A stretch of 64,000 nucleotides of DNA from Phycomyces nitens. Taxonomy: Eukaryota; Mucoromycota; Mucoromycetes; Mucorales; Phycomycetaceae. The translations under genes and the position numbers were made by a program. The stretch's first letter is position 1, and each line of letters begins with the position of its first letter. The stretch covers positions 5,270,001 through 5,334,000 of the forward strand of contig JAHRBC010000001.1 in assembly GCA_022702545.1 (NCBI GenBank). The letters run 5' to 3'. The notes beneath the pieces were generated by a model. That model saw only the letters and a list, made by a program, of their open reading frames with translations. It had not been told where the DNA came from and did no database searches. Positions 13,784 to 23,977 of this stretch are shown here, piece by piece.

Positions 13784-14321
13784 GACAGGATGAAGAAGGA
13801 AAAAGTGATTATTTTATCTCTAGAGAGAGATATATATACACATATAAATATATAAAATTATAAAATTATATATAAAATTATATAAATTTTTATATATATT
13901 TATATAGCTTGAGAATCCAATCAGCCCAAAGAGGAGAAAGAGAGAAAGAGCAAGAGGGAGTATGGATGTGAAGGAGCAAGGTGGCGGAGACACTTTATTT
14001 TGGTATGATTAGACTGGGCGGAAATGGCAATGGGAGGACGGGCGGAGAGCATATAATATAATATATAGCAACTGAAATCTGGATCATTCTACACCTTTTG
14101 GATTTTCTTTATTGATTTTCATTCTTCAAATACATATAAATACATATAAATACATATAAGTATATATATATATAAAGGAGGGGGCTTGGAATAGGCTTTG
14201 CCAATTATCATTATAGAATAATAATATTTTATTATTATTAAAGTAATAAATATATATATATATGTATATGTATATATAAATAAAATAGATGTCAAGATGC
14301 ACATGCAATGTAAAAATAGGT
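13784..14321. other. Intergenic region upstream of chitin synthase, downstream of BUD23
   Basis: Both flanking genes are on the minus strand, so this holds the chitin synthase promoter and the BUD23 3' region. It contains AT dinucleotide-rich tracts (13830-13910 and 14140-14285) and a purine-rich stretch around 13930-13965. No gene is seen. Confidence 0.6.
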
Positions 14322-15418
14322 TTAGAAGCGGACTTTTCGCTTGCGAGCCGTGTATTTGGAGTCATTGGCAACCACCTTGTCTCCCCGGTCGCGCGCAACA
14401 TCCTTTTTGTGCTGCACCCACTTCTTGTCCTTTACAGAAGATCGGTTAGTCTTGCGCTTCCGGGTCACCAGTCTTCTGTTCTCATTGGCAATCGACTTGG
14501 CCTCGTCTGGGTGCAGCTCACCATCCTCTCCAAGTGCTTTTGGGAGCTCATTACGGCGCCCTGTCTGAGTACCGGCAAACAGGCAGAGGTAGTATTTCTT
14601 GGCCTTTTTGGAATTGGGATAATCAACCAAAAGACCACCCTCGAAACCACATCTTGTTGCCACGTCAATAATCAACTTGATCTGGTCATCGTTCTCGGGG
14701 TAAAATTGGAAAACAGCCCTGGCACTCTTTTTCAACGATGCATAGAGTGTAGAAAAGAATCTCTGGAGGCGTGCTTTGGGTCGGTTAATGGTCTTGTCTG
14801 CATTGCACAGCCATTGCAGTACAGAAACACTAGAGCCAGAGTCTTAGCCACCCAACACTATACATACCGGCACAACAGCACAAACTTACCTGATACAACC
14901 ATCAAATGTTCCAGGGCGGAAACCCACACCCTGTCCAGCATCCTGGACAAACAAATCTCCCTCTACTTCTCTTTCTCTAGCCACATCAATCATATGTGGC
15001 GAAATGTCCATTCCAACCCACACATGGCCCTCTTCTTCAAGGATCTCTCCACTCAGTCCAGATCCACACCCAATATCCAGCAGGAACTTGGGTCCCTCTG
15101 ACAAGTTCAATAGCTCCAGAGCACGATAGGCCATCTCTGCCTGGATAGAGGCAATTCGAGAACTAGACGCCAAAAAGAAAAAGTAAGATCCCAGGCCAGT
15201 TTTTATGTATATTCCCAAAAAACCAAAAAAAAAGATCATATGTATACACACAAAAATCGGCTTACTTGTCAGTATACTTTCTGGCCTCTACTTCGCCATA
15301 AAACTACATTATGTACAATTGTTTATTGAGTTTCTATTATTATTTATTATTATTTGCACCATTCAGAATGCAAACCACATACGATTTCTGGTGGTGCAAT
15401 GTGTTCAGGGCGAGACAT
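14322..15418 (-). CDS. BUD23: BUD23-type 18S rRNA (guanine-N7) methyltransferase
   Basis: SAM-dependent enzyme that methylates a guanine of 18S rRNA and is needed for 40S maturation; it normally works with the small activator Trm112. Four exons (15383-15418, 15266-15303, 14890-15162, 14322-14829) give 284 residues, close to the family's usual length. The first exon encodes only 12 residues ([12 protein letters not shown]) and the second continues [12 protein letters not shown]; both match the conserved BUD23 N-terminus and fix the start. The SAM-binding motif is [24 protein letters not shown] and [10 protein letters not shown] follow. The C-terminal tail is very basic and ends with [11 protein letters not shown], typical of this family and probably nucleolar-targeting. 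It is divergent from uS13m with 194 bp between start codons. Confidence 0.95.
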
Positions 15419-15612
15419 GGCTTGCAAATTAATAATTAAGGGTGAATTGCTAAAGAAAGTCTACAATCCTTCCTTCTTTTTTTTTTCTTTCTCAACAGCC
15501 TGTGACTTTTATCCTGCGCTTTGGAAAATTCAGGTGGCTGGTTCAGATAAATAACAGGCATGGAAACTCCGCTCCAGGGCCTTGCACACAACACCTTGGT
15601 TAGAACAAGAAG
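15419..15612. promoter_or_regulatory. Shared divergent promoter of BUD23 and uS13m
   Basis: The 194 bp between the two start codons must contain both promoters. It holds a long T-rich tract (about 15472-15495), a common feature of fungal housekeeping promoters. No TATA box is evident. Confidence 0.5.
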
Positions 15613-16236
15613 ATGTTGCATTTGCTCGGTGTCAATCTGCCAGACCGCAAGCTGGTGAGGTACGATGCCACTGATTAGCAATAAATACAAGCACAATCAA
15701 ACGAATTTTTTTTTCTTAATTTTCACTTTGAAATTGCAATCATAATCACAGCACGGCATTACAATACTTTTATGGCATTGGTGAACCAACTGCTATCAAG
15801 TTGTGCGATAAAATGGCCATTCCAAAGGCTACAAAGGTCGCTGAGCTGAATGAAGTCCAGGTCAATGAGCTCACAAACACCCTTGCGGCAATGACGATTG
15901 AGAGTGACCTCAAGAGACAGGTCCGTGACCAAGTTATGCACCACCGTAACATCAACAACTACATTGGTAAGAGACACGCAATGAGTCTGCCTGTTCGTGG
16001 TCAGCGTACTCGCAACAATGCCAAGAATGCCAAGAAGATGAACGGAAGATGGGTCCAGCGCAGAGGCTTTGCAATGTAAGCACAATTCTATAGAGACGGG
16101 AATCTCGAGTTTATAAAAGACAAACCAACGCGTCTATTGCTAACACTCTGTCTTTTGTGGGTATTCTGGTTGTTTAATTAGGTGGAGTCAGGCACAACAG
16201 AGTCCTCTGGAGCGATTCTTTGACAAGTTTATGTAA
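15613..16236 (+). CDS. SWS2: Mitochondrial small ribosomal subunit protein uS13m
   Basis: Bacterial-type S13 that sits in the head of the mitochondrial small ribosomal subunit. Exon 1 (15613-15659) encodes MLHLLGVNLPDRKLV, matching the S13 start. A 92-nt intron follows. Exon 2 (15752-16075) carries FYGIGEPTAIKLCDKMAI, RHRNI-like HHRNINNYIG and the C-terminal GQRTRNNAK motif that contacts rRNA/tRNA. A GTAAGC donor at 16076 and an acceptor at 16181 lead to a third exon (16182-16236), giving 141 residues in frame. Without that splice an in-frame TAA at 16077 ends the protein at 124 residues. The family is clear, but which 3' end is used is not. No targeting peptide is obvious. Confidence 0.88.
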
Positions 16237-16476
16237 TGGGTCTTTACGAAAAACAAATCAAATCAACCTAAAGCCCACCATTGGTTGTAATGAATTTTAA
16301 AGCATTGTATATGAATAGATCAAACTGTAAAGAATATTTGAAGAGGTTCATATTAACAAGGGAATGTATATATTATAAGAATTAGCTGATAGAAGATGAT
16401 AATATGTGCATATTCTCTCTTGATATTTGCTATTATTCAATTTGGAGTGGATTTTTTCTTTTGACTGTTGGATCAA

Positions 16477-17812
16477 TTAATTCATCAATAACAAGGGTTT
16501 TCTTACTGGCTTGCGCTCCAGTGTCTAGGAATATATGAGTAAAGAAGCACTATAAGACTATCTAGATAAAAATGTGTTAATTTACCTGCCATCCTTTGCC
16601 ATTGTTGAGAAGATTCCAATCATATACTTCTCGGTCAATCTTGTTCACCCTGGCAAGACCCAGATCAAATAGTTGCTGCATATAGCCATAGTCTGGAGTC
16701 TCATCGAATCCCAAGCTTCGAGCATAATTGAGGTAGAGCGCAAACTCTTTTTTTTTATGAAAATATGTAAGTATCGATATTTGGATTCATTTTATATTAC
16801 CTGGATGACCCTCACACAGGTCTGTAATGCGCGTCTTTTGCTTTAGTTCACCAATCATTTCATATTTCTTCTTGTTTGTAGAAGCATGAAGCCCTTGCCA
16901 AGGTAGAGAGCCATGCAAGAAATACAGCAATACATGCCCAAGAGCCTCAAGATCATCTCTTCGTGATTGCTCTGGTACCAATAGCTTGTCAGTTGAGGCC
17001 ATTGATCTTGGCACCTTACCTCTTCCTAGGTGAGTATTGATACTCATGTACCTTGCTGTTCCCGACAGACTCTTTCTTTCGCAATAAGGAATATGGTGCT
17101 GTGTCTTTGGATTGCGGTACTCCTTGGCCATCCCGAAATCTACAAGATGGATTCCATTTGGATCCTTGCTGCCTGGCAGACTGATCAAGAAATTGTCTGG
17201 CTTCACGTCTCGGTACAGCAGGTTACGTTCATGTACGCTCTGAATACGCCCAAGCTAGATACCAATTATTTTCTAGAGACTAACCAACCAACCAGGGGGA
17301 GGGGACCTTGGTTACGAATTGCCTACCATTTCTTTTGCTAAAAGCAATACGGTCTCTACTGAAAACTTTCGCCCACACATGCCGAATAAATCTTCTAGAC
17401 TTGGTCCCAGCAGATCCATCACCATCACATTATGAGGTCCCTCGACACCAAAATAACGTGTCATTGGAATACCAGCTACTTGCTCCTGGTGAGATTAGTT
17501 TGGCAAATAATATATTGTAAGCTACTTTGACCAACGAGAGCTCGGTAGGCACAGTACTCGCTTCTCAACTGCGGTGTCTCTGTGTCCCGTAGTTCAAATT
17601 TTATTGCCACTGATTCATTTGTGATCAAGTCCACGCCTGGAGATACAAATAAGTATCGTGTTTATGGACGTCTTTTTTAGCCAACCTTGATGTATTACGC
17701 CAAAACTGCCTTCGCCTAGCTTGTGTCCAACTCGATAATGGATACCGACAATCTCGGCATGCGGATTGGGATTGTCATTGATTTCACTTGCAATGTCCAT
17801 CTCGACAGACAT
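16477..17812 (-). CDS. Casein kinase 1 family Ser/Thr protein kinase (YCK/CK1-gamma-like)
   Basis: The start at 17812 (MSVEMDIAS) leads into [11 protein letters not shown], the glycine-rich ATP loop. The catalytic loop reads [11 protein letters not shown], the metal-binding motif is DFGMAKEY, and [17 protein letters not shown] contains the SIN signature specific to CK1. DFGMAK and MSIN favour the Yck/gamma branch over Hrr25/delta. At least six exons. One intron (about 16976-17023) is 48 nt, in frame and stop-free; removing it restores LGREQSRRDD. The C-terminus ends shortly after the kinase domain with PLLLMN, so the C-terminal cysteine pair used for palmitoylation by yeast Yck1/2 is absent and membrane anchoring is not predicted. 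The final exon (16477-16531 region) follows an acceptor near 16525. Confidence 0.92.
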
Positions 17813-18634
17813 TCTGGTCAGAATAAGAAATTGGGGTATAAAAGCAAAAAAAAGAAAAGATGCGTGTGTAAAATTGAACCTGTGGAGGGATATCTTATTT
17901 CTCACTATGTATTCGTTATTTTTATTTGGACACAGTGTAACAGACCAATGTCAGACAAAGACTCACAAACGGTCAAATGCATGAATCTAAAGACATTCTT
18001 TTTCAAAAGAAATATAATAGCAATATTGGCTTTAAAGAAGTAGGTCTTTTTTGGCAGACCAATTGGTCTTTTTCTTTTTTCCAGCCATTCAATTCAAAGT
18101 TCCAATTTCAAATGGCATTTTCTTTCTTTTTTGCAAGGAATGTGGGGTACTCTATTGACAGAGCGTCCAACAAACACACAAACTCTTGATTTATTATACG
18201 TCCTAAACCGTAGGATTCTGCCAGCAAAACCAGCGAGATATTATTAAATGCATCATCTACCAGGCCCTTTACGAAACATCCGACATGAATATTTACAAAA
18301 CTTACCATCTCTAAATATTACGATAATGACCATTATATCAGATCGGATCTATCCAAGGAATGCCAACCCAACCATTCAAACAACAAAGACCCAGGTTTGA
18401 TAAACAGAAGCTCTGGGTCAAATATGGCCTATGGCAATTCAAAGCTCAAGTCAATGGCCCGAGAGAATAAGCTGGGAGGCTACACTTTCCAAGCACGATC
18501 CTTCTTCTAGTATTTCATTCATGGACAAATATAAAATATTCTTCGACATAATAGATCCTTTGATGGCCATCTCCAAAGACAGCTCTTTCCTTTCTTTATC
18601 GCCTTTCTTTTTTTAAAAAATAAAAAATAAATAA
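17813..18634. other. Divergent intergenic region, casein kinase 1 / multicopper oxidase
   Basis: 822 bp, AT-rich, with both promoters. The MCO-proximal third is less AT-rich and has a TATA-like element. The sequence around 18388-18420 contains GACCCAG and CTGGGTC as a short interrupted inverted repeat. No coding exon is convincing. Confidence 0.5.
18530..18536 (+). promoter_or_regulatory. TATA box of the multicopper oxidase gene
   Basis: TATAAAA lies about 100 bp upstream of the ATG at 18635. This is a plausible distance for a fungal promoter whose leader is roughly 60-70 nt. Confidence 0.5.
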
Positions 18635-20727
18635 ATGATCCACAAGGGGATTTCTGGGCTAACGGGTCTCTTGTTGCTCAGTAATGTAGTCCTTGCTGCC
18701 TTGCGTACATTTGAGATAAACCTCACAAATGGCGACTTTAATCCGGACTGCAATACGAGTCCAATCAAGGCCATACTAGCCAATGGCCAGTTTCCTGGGC
18801 CACCAATATATGTAACCAAAGGAGACGACGTAGTAATCACGGTCAATAACCATATGGACACAGACAGCCCTACGGCAATACATTATCATGGAATCCGCCA
18901 ATATGGATCAGTATCGTCTGATGGTGTACCTGGAGTCACCCAGCCATTGATTCAACCAGGCGAATCGTATTCTCACAAGTTTCGCGTACAAGATCAATCA
19001 GGAACCTTTTTCTACCATGCCCACGCCGGCATGCAGGACGACACTATCCAGGGCCCATTTATAGTCTACGAGGACGAAGACTCGTGGCCATCCTCTCTTG
19101 GTAAATCCCTCTCGGATGGTCCGTTTACCTATGACGACGAACGCATTGTTCATTTAAGCGAATGGTGGCATCAGACACACCAGCAGCGCGAATCGTATTA
19201 CCTTGGTCCCGGGTTTGGATTCGATCATGGCGCAGACAGTATTCTTTTGAATGGACGAACGATCAATGATCCACTCCACATGGACCCTGCGACTTGTCCA
19301 GGGTACACAGCACTCAATGTCGAGCCAAACAAGACCTATCGTTTCCGTATAATTGGAGGAAACACATTTCGTACCCTTGCGCTTGCCATAAAGGATCACC
19401 CAATGACAATTATCGAAGTCGATGGTGAAAAGGTTGTTCCGTACGAGACATCCTTTCTCGAGGTCACTCCCGGTCAGAGGTTCTCGGTTTTGATACATAC
19501 TGCCGATGCAGAGCCAGGATCCGCATTTGCAATTGCGACAAACTACAGGTATCGCCGTCGAGGCAAAGGATATACTGAAAATGGGTTTGGATACATGCGC
19601 TATGTTGCTCCTGGAGGTCTTGTCGAGCCATATTCAAACATTATGAAGCCAGATTCCATTTATCCCCATTCCAGCGGAAAAGTTAGTACTATTAGTAAAG
19701 AAGAATTTGATAAACTACAAGAGATCTTCAAGTAACAGGCATGAATCATAGCTTTATATAGACACGACCCCAATCCACAAGAACAAAAGATGTCCCAACC
19801 CAATGTTTCTAAAGAAGCGCCAAGATACAAGTGAGAACATTGGCTATGGTAAGGGAGGAGATTCTGGAGGGTCCAGAGGAAAAAGACCAGGAGAAGATAG
19901 ACTTGGAAGAGGAGGCGATGTTGGTGGAGGAAGGCCTGGTGGAGGAAGACCAGGAGGAGGAAAGCCTGGAGGAGGAAAGCCTGGAGGAGGAAAGCGACCT
20001 CCACGCGATTTCACCTACGCAAAAGACTTTCCCATCTTCCCGGCAAACGACGGTCTTGGCTGGATCTGGGACCAGTTGCAACCACTCGAGGGTCGAAACC
20101 CGCTCTTGGACGAAAAGGCTGACCGTACGATTAAATTGAGAACGTCAATTCTGAGACAAAGTGACAATACGACACGCTATTACATGAATGGACGACCCCC
20201 AATGGAACACGAACTCCCACTCTATCACTCTCATACAAGTGGTCTTCGCCCAATCACTGGAATTGAAGATCTAGAAGAAGATGGCTACAGTACAGCCCTC
20301 AAGACCTACCCGCTCTTTCACCAGGAGACGGTTGATGTCGTGCTTCAGAATGTTATGGGTGGCCCTGACTGTCTGCTCCATCCCTGGCACACCCATGGCC
20401 ATTCACACTATCTAATTGCTTCGGGGCCAGGAGAATACAAGCATGAACAAGACAAGGACATTCGCAATTTTAATACGCCTCTTTACAAGGACGTGTCTGT
20501 CGTCTATCCCTCGGACCCCGACCCAGAAACACGCGGGTGTGGCTGGTCAAAGATCAGAATCAAAGCTGTAAGTAATCCAAGTTCATTTGTTGATATCTTG
20601 ACACCTTCAATAGGACAACCCTGGTTACTGGGCCATTCACTGCCATATTACTTCCCACATGCTGCAGGGAAAAATGGCTGTATTCGAAGAATCACCAGAT
20701 CTCATAAAGAAATTTAGCATGTACTAA
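18635..20727 (+). CDS. Secreted multicopper oxidase (laccase/ascorbate-oxidase-like)
   Basis: Oxidises phenols, metals or small reductants while reducing O2 to water. Three exons (18635-19731, 19790-20567, 20614-20727) join in frame to 662 residues. The first ~21 residues form a signal peptide (GLLLLSNVVLAA). Domain 1 has the copper motifs IHYHG and FFYHAHAG. Domain 3 has HPWHTHGH and, after the last intron, AIHCHITSHML, so all four histidine clusters for the type 1, 2 and 3 coppers are present. Between domains 2 and 3 lies an unusual low-complexity linker of repeated GGGRP/GGGKP units (about 19905-20000). The motif HPWHTHGH differs from the HPFHLHGH typical of basidiomycete laccases, and the substrate cannot be assigned. 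No GPI signal or transmembrane anchor is seen at the C-terminus, unlike Fet3. Confidence 0.93.
19915..20000 (+). repeat. 15-bp-unit coding repeat (Gly/Pro/Arg/Lys linker)
   Basis: Consecutive imperfect copies of a GGAGGAGGAAAGCCT-like unit encode the GGGRP/GGGKP stretch within the multicopper oxidase. Confidence 0.8.
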
Positions 20728-21009
20728 GCTTAAGCAGCCTAATCCAGAGAGCTTGGCTTGGACCATCTATAATACATTTCTTTCTCTCTTTATAATAAAT
20801 ATCTATTATTATTATTATAATATAATATTTATATATTTATAATGAAGACTGATATCTTTTTGTCTTGCCCTGGTGACACAGTCACGCCCATGAGCGGAGC
20901 CCAACTCATGCTGATATGAAAATGCCAAAGACGTTCATCTCAAGGAAGCTTAAACGACAGTACATTAAAGAGTGTCTCCATTTTCTCCTCATTTCTTGTG
21001 TGAGGGTAC

Positions 21010-23608
21010 ATGATGTCAGTCCAAGGTACCAGCCAAGGATTTCTCGAACTCAGACTACGACAAAGGAAGATGACCCTCTCCATCCACTTAGATTCGGTCG
21101 GCGCACTACAAGCTCAATTGGAAATCTACCAACAAAAAGAAAGAGCATGGGAAGAAGAACGTACAAGATTACTCTCATTTAAAAATAAACTAGCCTTGGC
21201 TGGTAATCATCTCAAGAAAATAGCCCTAGAGAATGTCACATTGTCCAACCAGGTTAAGGATCTCGAGGCACAACAACAACAACAACAGCAGCAACAGCAA
21301 AAAGCAGACGATGATCCCAATCTCGAAGCACAAGCTGCATTAGATGCCGAGAGAAAGAACCATCAAGAGATAACCAACCAGCTAAAAGACGAATTGAAAG
21401 AAAAAGACGAGCGGCTGGAGGCTAGTCAAAAATTGACGGTAGTTTTGGCCAAAACCATACAAACGATGAGTACCGGAGAGGACTCTGAGGTTCCTGATAT
21501 ATCATCGCCTACACTTCTAGAAGCCTATGTAGAGACAGCCAAGAGTCAATTGAATACAAGATTCGAGACTGCAAATATTGAAAAAGGTGAGAAAAGGAAG
21601 ACCAGGGACCAGATCGGGGGCCAGGAAGAGTATATTTTTATTATATATATATATATAATTACTCGAGAGGACAATGTTGCTGACGACCAGAGGAATGTTG
21701 GATGATAGTAAACAAGCTAGAAGAGACGGTAAACCAGCTCAAGGGTGAATTGAAAAAGGGTTTGTATTTATATTTATCTTGGCCATTTTCACTACTAAAA
21801 AAAAGTCCATGGGCTTCTTTAAACAGCCCGGAAAAACAAATCCAATCGTGCAAATGGCCGAGTGGCCAGTAGTGATGGTTCTGTTGTGAGTGCGTGTCTT
21901 GAGGAACTAATGGTCGATCCAGACCAAGCAAACCTGGACAGCTCCATTTCGCCTGATCTGCTGCAGACCTTGGAGAAGCTGAGAAGCCATCTGTTGGCTC
22001 AGGCTGGCATTGTGACCCAAGAAAAAGAAAACAGCCAAAGGCTAATCGAGACCAGTGAAAGAGGTAAGGGCTAGAGGAAAGACAAGGCTTGTCTGAAATA
22101 GACCTAGACTTTAGACGACAGCTGGCACAGTTACAAATGACCATAAACAGCCTCTCAGAAGAAAAAGAGGCATTTGGGAATCAAAAGGACCAGCTGGAGA
22201 GTGCATTGGAATCAAAGGCAGAACTTGAAGAAAAGAAGAGAGAGCTTGAAAGGCTTCTTGAAGAATCCGAGCAAAAGAAAAGGGAAAAAGAGGAAAATTT
22301 GGCAAACCTGAGTAAAGAGCATCAATCGCTTTTGGCTAAATTGTCTCACATAAAGGAGAATCTGATGCCACGTCTAGAGGCCGATAAACAGTTGAGATTC
22401 AGGGTAGAAGAACTCACGTCTGAGCTCCAGACAGCCCACCATGAGCTTGAACAATCCAGATCAGATATGCTGATGCGCGACAATGAGATGGCTGAACGGA
22501 TGGCTCAAAAGGAACACAAGATTGGCCAACTGCAGATCTGGATCGAAGAGGTCCAGAGCAAGCGAGAGGAGTTTGAGGCCATGGCTATGCAGGTTGATGC
22601 TGAGCGTAGCCAACTTGAGGACAGATTACAGTACACAGAGCTTGAATTGGCAAGACTCAAGAAGCAATTGATGGAGGAAGGCGAAGAAAAGGAATCTGAG
22701 CGTGCCAGTTTAGCAAATCTTCAGACTGTTCTTGAAGAATTCCAGGCTAGTATGTTTGACTTTTTGGTGTGTATTTGATCTGGGTGTGCTAATTAATGGT
22801 GTCTAAAAAGCCAAAGATGCCGAGATCAGGGCTGCAGTGGAGCATATCGAACGCCAACTCGAGAGTGCAAAGGTCTCTCTGGCCGAGTATAAATCAAGAG
22901 CACAGGTTGCAGAGGTAAGAGGCCAAAGAATGTTGGACAATGTCCTGACCTTTTTGGCTCCAATGGCATAAATAAATAGACTTCTTTGGGACAGAACCAA
23001 CATGATATAGCCAAAGCCCAACGCTATGAGCAAGAGATCAAAGAAAAGGGTCTCTTGATTGGAAAGCTAAGACATGAAGGTAATGGATCTCCATGATGAC
23101 CCTCACTGACCTTTTATCCAGCAATTATCCTTAATGAACACCTTGTGGAAGCCATGCGTCGCCTCAAGGAGGAATCAAGCGAGAACAACGTTGACAGGTG
23201 TGTATAAGGCTAATTAGATAAAGACTGACAGTTTGTTCTATAGACAACTTGTAACCAGCCTTTTGGTTGGATTCTTGATAGCTCCTCGGGGTGATCGTAA
23301 GCGATACGACATCTTGACGATTCTTGCCAGTGTCTTGCAATTGAGCACTGAGCAAAAGGAGCAGATCGGATTGATCCGAAGCACTGGCCTGCCACGCTCT
23401 TCTTCGTCTAGTTCGGTTACAAGCTGGCAGAACCCCCGCCATTCAATTCACGAGGAGGAGCCCAAAGAAGTAGGTCCAATTGCTTTAAATGATTGATATT
23501 GACCTTTCAAAGTCTTTTACAGACGCATGGATCTCTTTTCTGCTCAAGGAGTCCAATACCCATGCCCGGTCAAGGCAGGAATCTCCAGAGATCACTCAAG
23601 ATATCTAA
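21010..23608 (+). CDS. RUD3: Golgin with C-terminal GRAB domain (RUD3/GMAP-210-like)
   Basis: Long coiled-coil tether of cis-Golgi membranes, recruited by Arf1 through its GRIP-related Arf-binding (GRAB) domain. Ten exons join in frame to 685 residues: 21010-21025, 21092-21586, 21709-21759, 21827-22063, 22087-22749, 22811-22914, 22980-23079, 23122-23197, about 23244-23473, 23523-23608. Residues from about 10 to 540 are almost continuous heptad-rich coiled coil, interrupted by a polyglutamine run encoded at about 21272-21301. The C-terminal part reads LRHEAIILNEHL, then NNVDRQLVTSLLVGFL and PRGDRKRYDILTILASVL, which matches GRAB. The last exon gives AWISFLLKES, common at the end of fungal Rud3 proteins and the reason for the chosen final splice. 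The start is less certain; the intron at 21026-21091 was chosen because it avoids a non-coiled insertion. Confidence 0.85.
21272..21301 (+). repeat. CAA/CAG repeat encoding polyglutamine in the golgin
   Basis: About ten consecutive CAA or CAG codons. The mix of codons suggests an older, relatively stable tract. Confidence 0.85.
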
Positions 23609-23977
23609 ACCCGAAAAGAAACATATATATATGAATAATAATAATAAAAAAGAAGATCATATGTTGTGTATACACAATCGAAATTGCTTGTCGTCCTAGT
23701 GGCTCTTGTCTGGCCAAATAACATAGTCAGAGTGACACTGGATTCTCATTGGCCAAGAAATCCTGACGGGAAATATAATGGTAGCATGAATATGCTGAGC
23801 GGCAAAACAATACACCAGTTCATCTTTGTAATCAGCCAATCACCGGCCAGAATTCACTGACTCACGGGGGATACATGGCCAACCATACTAAAATTAAGCA
23901 CTATATGAACCATTGACTTCTTCAGCTGTTTAGCACCAACACCCCCCTCTCTTTCGCTCTCTTATAACTTTCAACTA
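23609..23977. promoter_or_regulatory. Promoter region of the isopropylmalate isomerase gene
   Basis: 369 bp between the golgin stop and the leucine gene start. Contains CCAAT at 23837-23841, a TGACTCA element at 23858-23864, and a TATA-like TATATGA at about 23902-23908. Confidence 0.65.
23858..23864 (+). promoter_or_regulatory. Gcn4/CPC1-type bZIP site (TGACTCA)
   Basis: Perfect palindromic general-control element 114 bp upstream of the leucine biosynthetic start codon. In yeast and Neurospora such sites activate amino-acid biosynthesis genes during starvation. Its use here is inferred from sequence and position. Confidence 0.6.

Noticed and set aside
18108..18308. 66-aa minus-strand ORF in the CK1/MCO intergenic region
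   Set aside because: No domain, no start context and no adjoining exons; it lies in the divergent promoter.
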